Assembly (NCBI RefSeq): GCF_023702675.1
Contig: NZ_CP098478.1
Location: 2,108,001-2,172,000 of the forward strand
Direction: 5' to 3'
Source of the DNA: Acinetobacter sp. C26M
GTDB taxonomy: Bacteria > Pseudomonadota > Gammaproteobacteria > Pseudomonadales > Moraxellaceae
Length of the DNA stretch: 64,000 nucleotides
Under the pieces are notes generated by a model. The model searched no databases and was not told the DNA's origin. It was given only the letters and a program-made list of their open reading frames with translations. Below, in pieces: positions 63,312 to 64,000 of the stretch; the first letter of the stretch is position 1; every line of letters starts with the position of its first letter. Both the position numbers and the translations under genes were made by a program.

Positions 63312-64000
63312 TTAGCCTCCTATACCCACAATATACTTTTCTGCAATTCGTCTTGCGATCATATCAGTCTGCAAAATGATGTCTATATTTTCTGCTTTAG
63401 CATTTTGTACAGTTTGCAAAGTATTTTCGACAACTTGAGAAATCTGAGTAAATCGAATTCTTTGTTGCAAAAATGCCGCAACTGCAATTTCATTGGCCGC
63501 ATTTAAAATGGTTGGTGCTAAACCACCTGCGCGCATCGCCTGACGAGCTAAGTCCAATGCTGGAAATTTAACAAGGTCGGGCGATTGGAAATTTAATTGA
63601 GCCGTCTCAAATAAATTTAATGCAGGAACATGTGTTGCCAAACGTTCTGGCCACGCCAATGCATGTGCAATCGGTGTGCACATATCAGGATTACCCATTT
63701 GTGCCAAAGTTGACCCATCCACATATTGCACCATGGAGTGAATAATACTTTGTGGATGAACAACAACTGTAACAAAATGTTCTGATATTGAAAACAAATG
63801 ACAAGCTTCGATCAATTCTAAGCCTTTATTCATTAAAGTTGCAGAATCTACCGAGATTTTTTGCCCCATAGACCAATTTGGATGCTTACATGCCTGTTGT
63901 GGTGTTACATCATTTAATTGTTCTAAGCTGTGATTCAGGAAAGGACCACCAGATGCTGTCAACAGAATTTGCGAGACACCCAATTGTGGTTGTCCCGTTC
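63312..64000 (-). CDS. dxr: 1-deoxy-D-xylulose 5-phosphate reductoisomerase, C-terminal part (cut by window edge)
   Basis: The reading frame is open through the window edge at 64000, so the start and the NADPH-binding domain are missing. The visible 229 or so residues hold LLTASGGPFLNHSLEQL, HPNWSMGQKISVDSATLMNKGLELIEACHLF, VVVHPQSIIHSMVQYVDGSTLAQMGNPDMCTPIAHALAWPER, and the C-terminal helical domain with LNAANEIAVAAFL. This is the second enzyme of the MEP isoprenoid pathway. Its stop is 5 bases before the rseP start. Confidence 0.95.
   Translation of the reverse strand, partial: TGQPQLGVSQILLTASGGPFLNHSLEQLNDVTPQQACKHPNWSMGQKISVDSATLMNKGLELIEACHLFSISEHFVTVVVHPQSIIHSMVQYVDGSTLAQMGNPDMCTPIAHALAWPERLATHVPALNLFETAQLNFQSPDLVKFPALDLARQAMRAGGLAPTILNAANEIAVAAFLQQRIRFTQISQVVENTLQTVQNAKAENIDIILQTDMIARRIAEKYIVGIGG

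Overview
The window is a gene-dense, AT-rich stretch of a gammaproteobacterial chromosome, almost certainly from the genus Acinetobacter. The evidence is the gene content. It has an IclR-type pobR divergent from pobA, an AlkM-type alkane hydroxylase divergent from an AraC-type alkR, and a complete paa cluster. It also has a HAD-mannitol-1-phosphate dehydrogenase fusion and an eight-gene siderophore operon whose order matches the acinetoferrin acbABCD-actBCAD operon. I cannot fix the species. I see no tRNA, rRNA, CRISPR array, insertion sequence or prophage.

Layout. Positions 1-2.2 kb hold the end of an iron/metal-uptake cassette (DUF3649, PepSY membrane protein, DUF3325). At 2.2-2.9 kb are two small exported proteins rich in Cys, His and Met, divergent from a TauE/SafE permease. 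aroG follows. At 5.2-6.2 kb a DUF190 protein and inorganic pyrophosphatase form an operon whose leader matches the fluoride riboswitch (crcB motif). At 6.4-10.5 kb lie a DUF2946-like protein, a TonB-dependent receptor and a second PepSY protein, a probable metal-uptake unit. At 10.6-16 kb are the late cobalamin genes (cobS, cobC, cobT, cobU) with a lipoprotein histidine phosphatase between cobS and cobC and a 2H phosphoesterase-like gene at the head. mtlD is at 16-18.2 kb. The siderophore operon covers 18.4-29.3 kb, read right to left behind two Fur-box-like sites.

From 29.6 to 32.2 kb are a YbaK/EbsC protein, a small unknown gene flanked by copies of a short repeat, and a UbiB/ABC1-family protein. 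From 32 to 56.4 kb is a catabolic block. It contains pobA/pobR with an aromatic aldehyde dehydrogenase, paaABCDEFGHJK-XY with paaZ divergent, a DUF1330 gene, two tandem acyl-CoA dehydrogenases, glutathione reductase, and alkM/alkR. From 56.5 kb to the end is the conserved envelope block dxr-rseP-bamA-ompH-lpxD-fabZ-lpxA, read right to left, with dxr cut by the window edge.

How the parts work together. The paa enzymes convert phenylacetate to acetyl-CoA and succinyl-CoA. PobA feeds 4-hydroxybenzoate into protocatechuate catabolism. AlkM starts alkane oxidation, and the acyl-CoA dehydrogenases may handle derived acyl-CoAs. The siderophore operon makes, exports and re-imports a citrate-hydroxamate siderophore. 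The least ordinary items are the fluoride-riboswitch-controlled DUF190-ppa operon, a dispersed 13-base motif (ACTTAGGCTATTT) whose copies flank a small unknown gene, a terminator-like hairpin before actD, an acyl-CoA dehydrogenase pair in which one member lacks the usual catalytic glutamate, and several strong inverted repeats in the divergent promoters.
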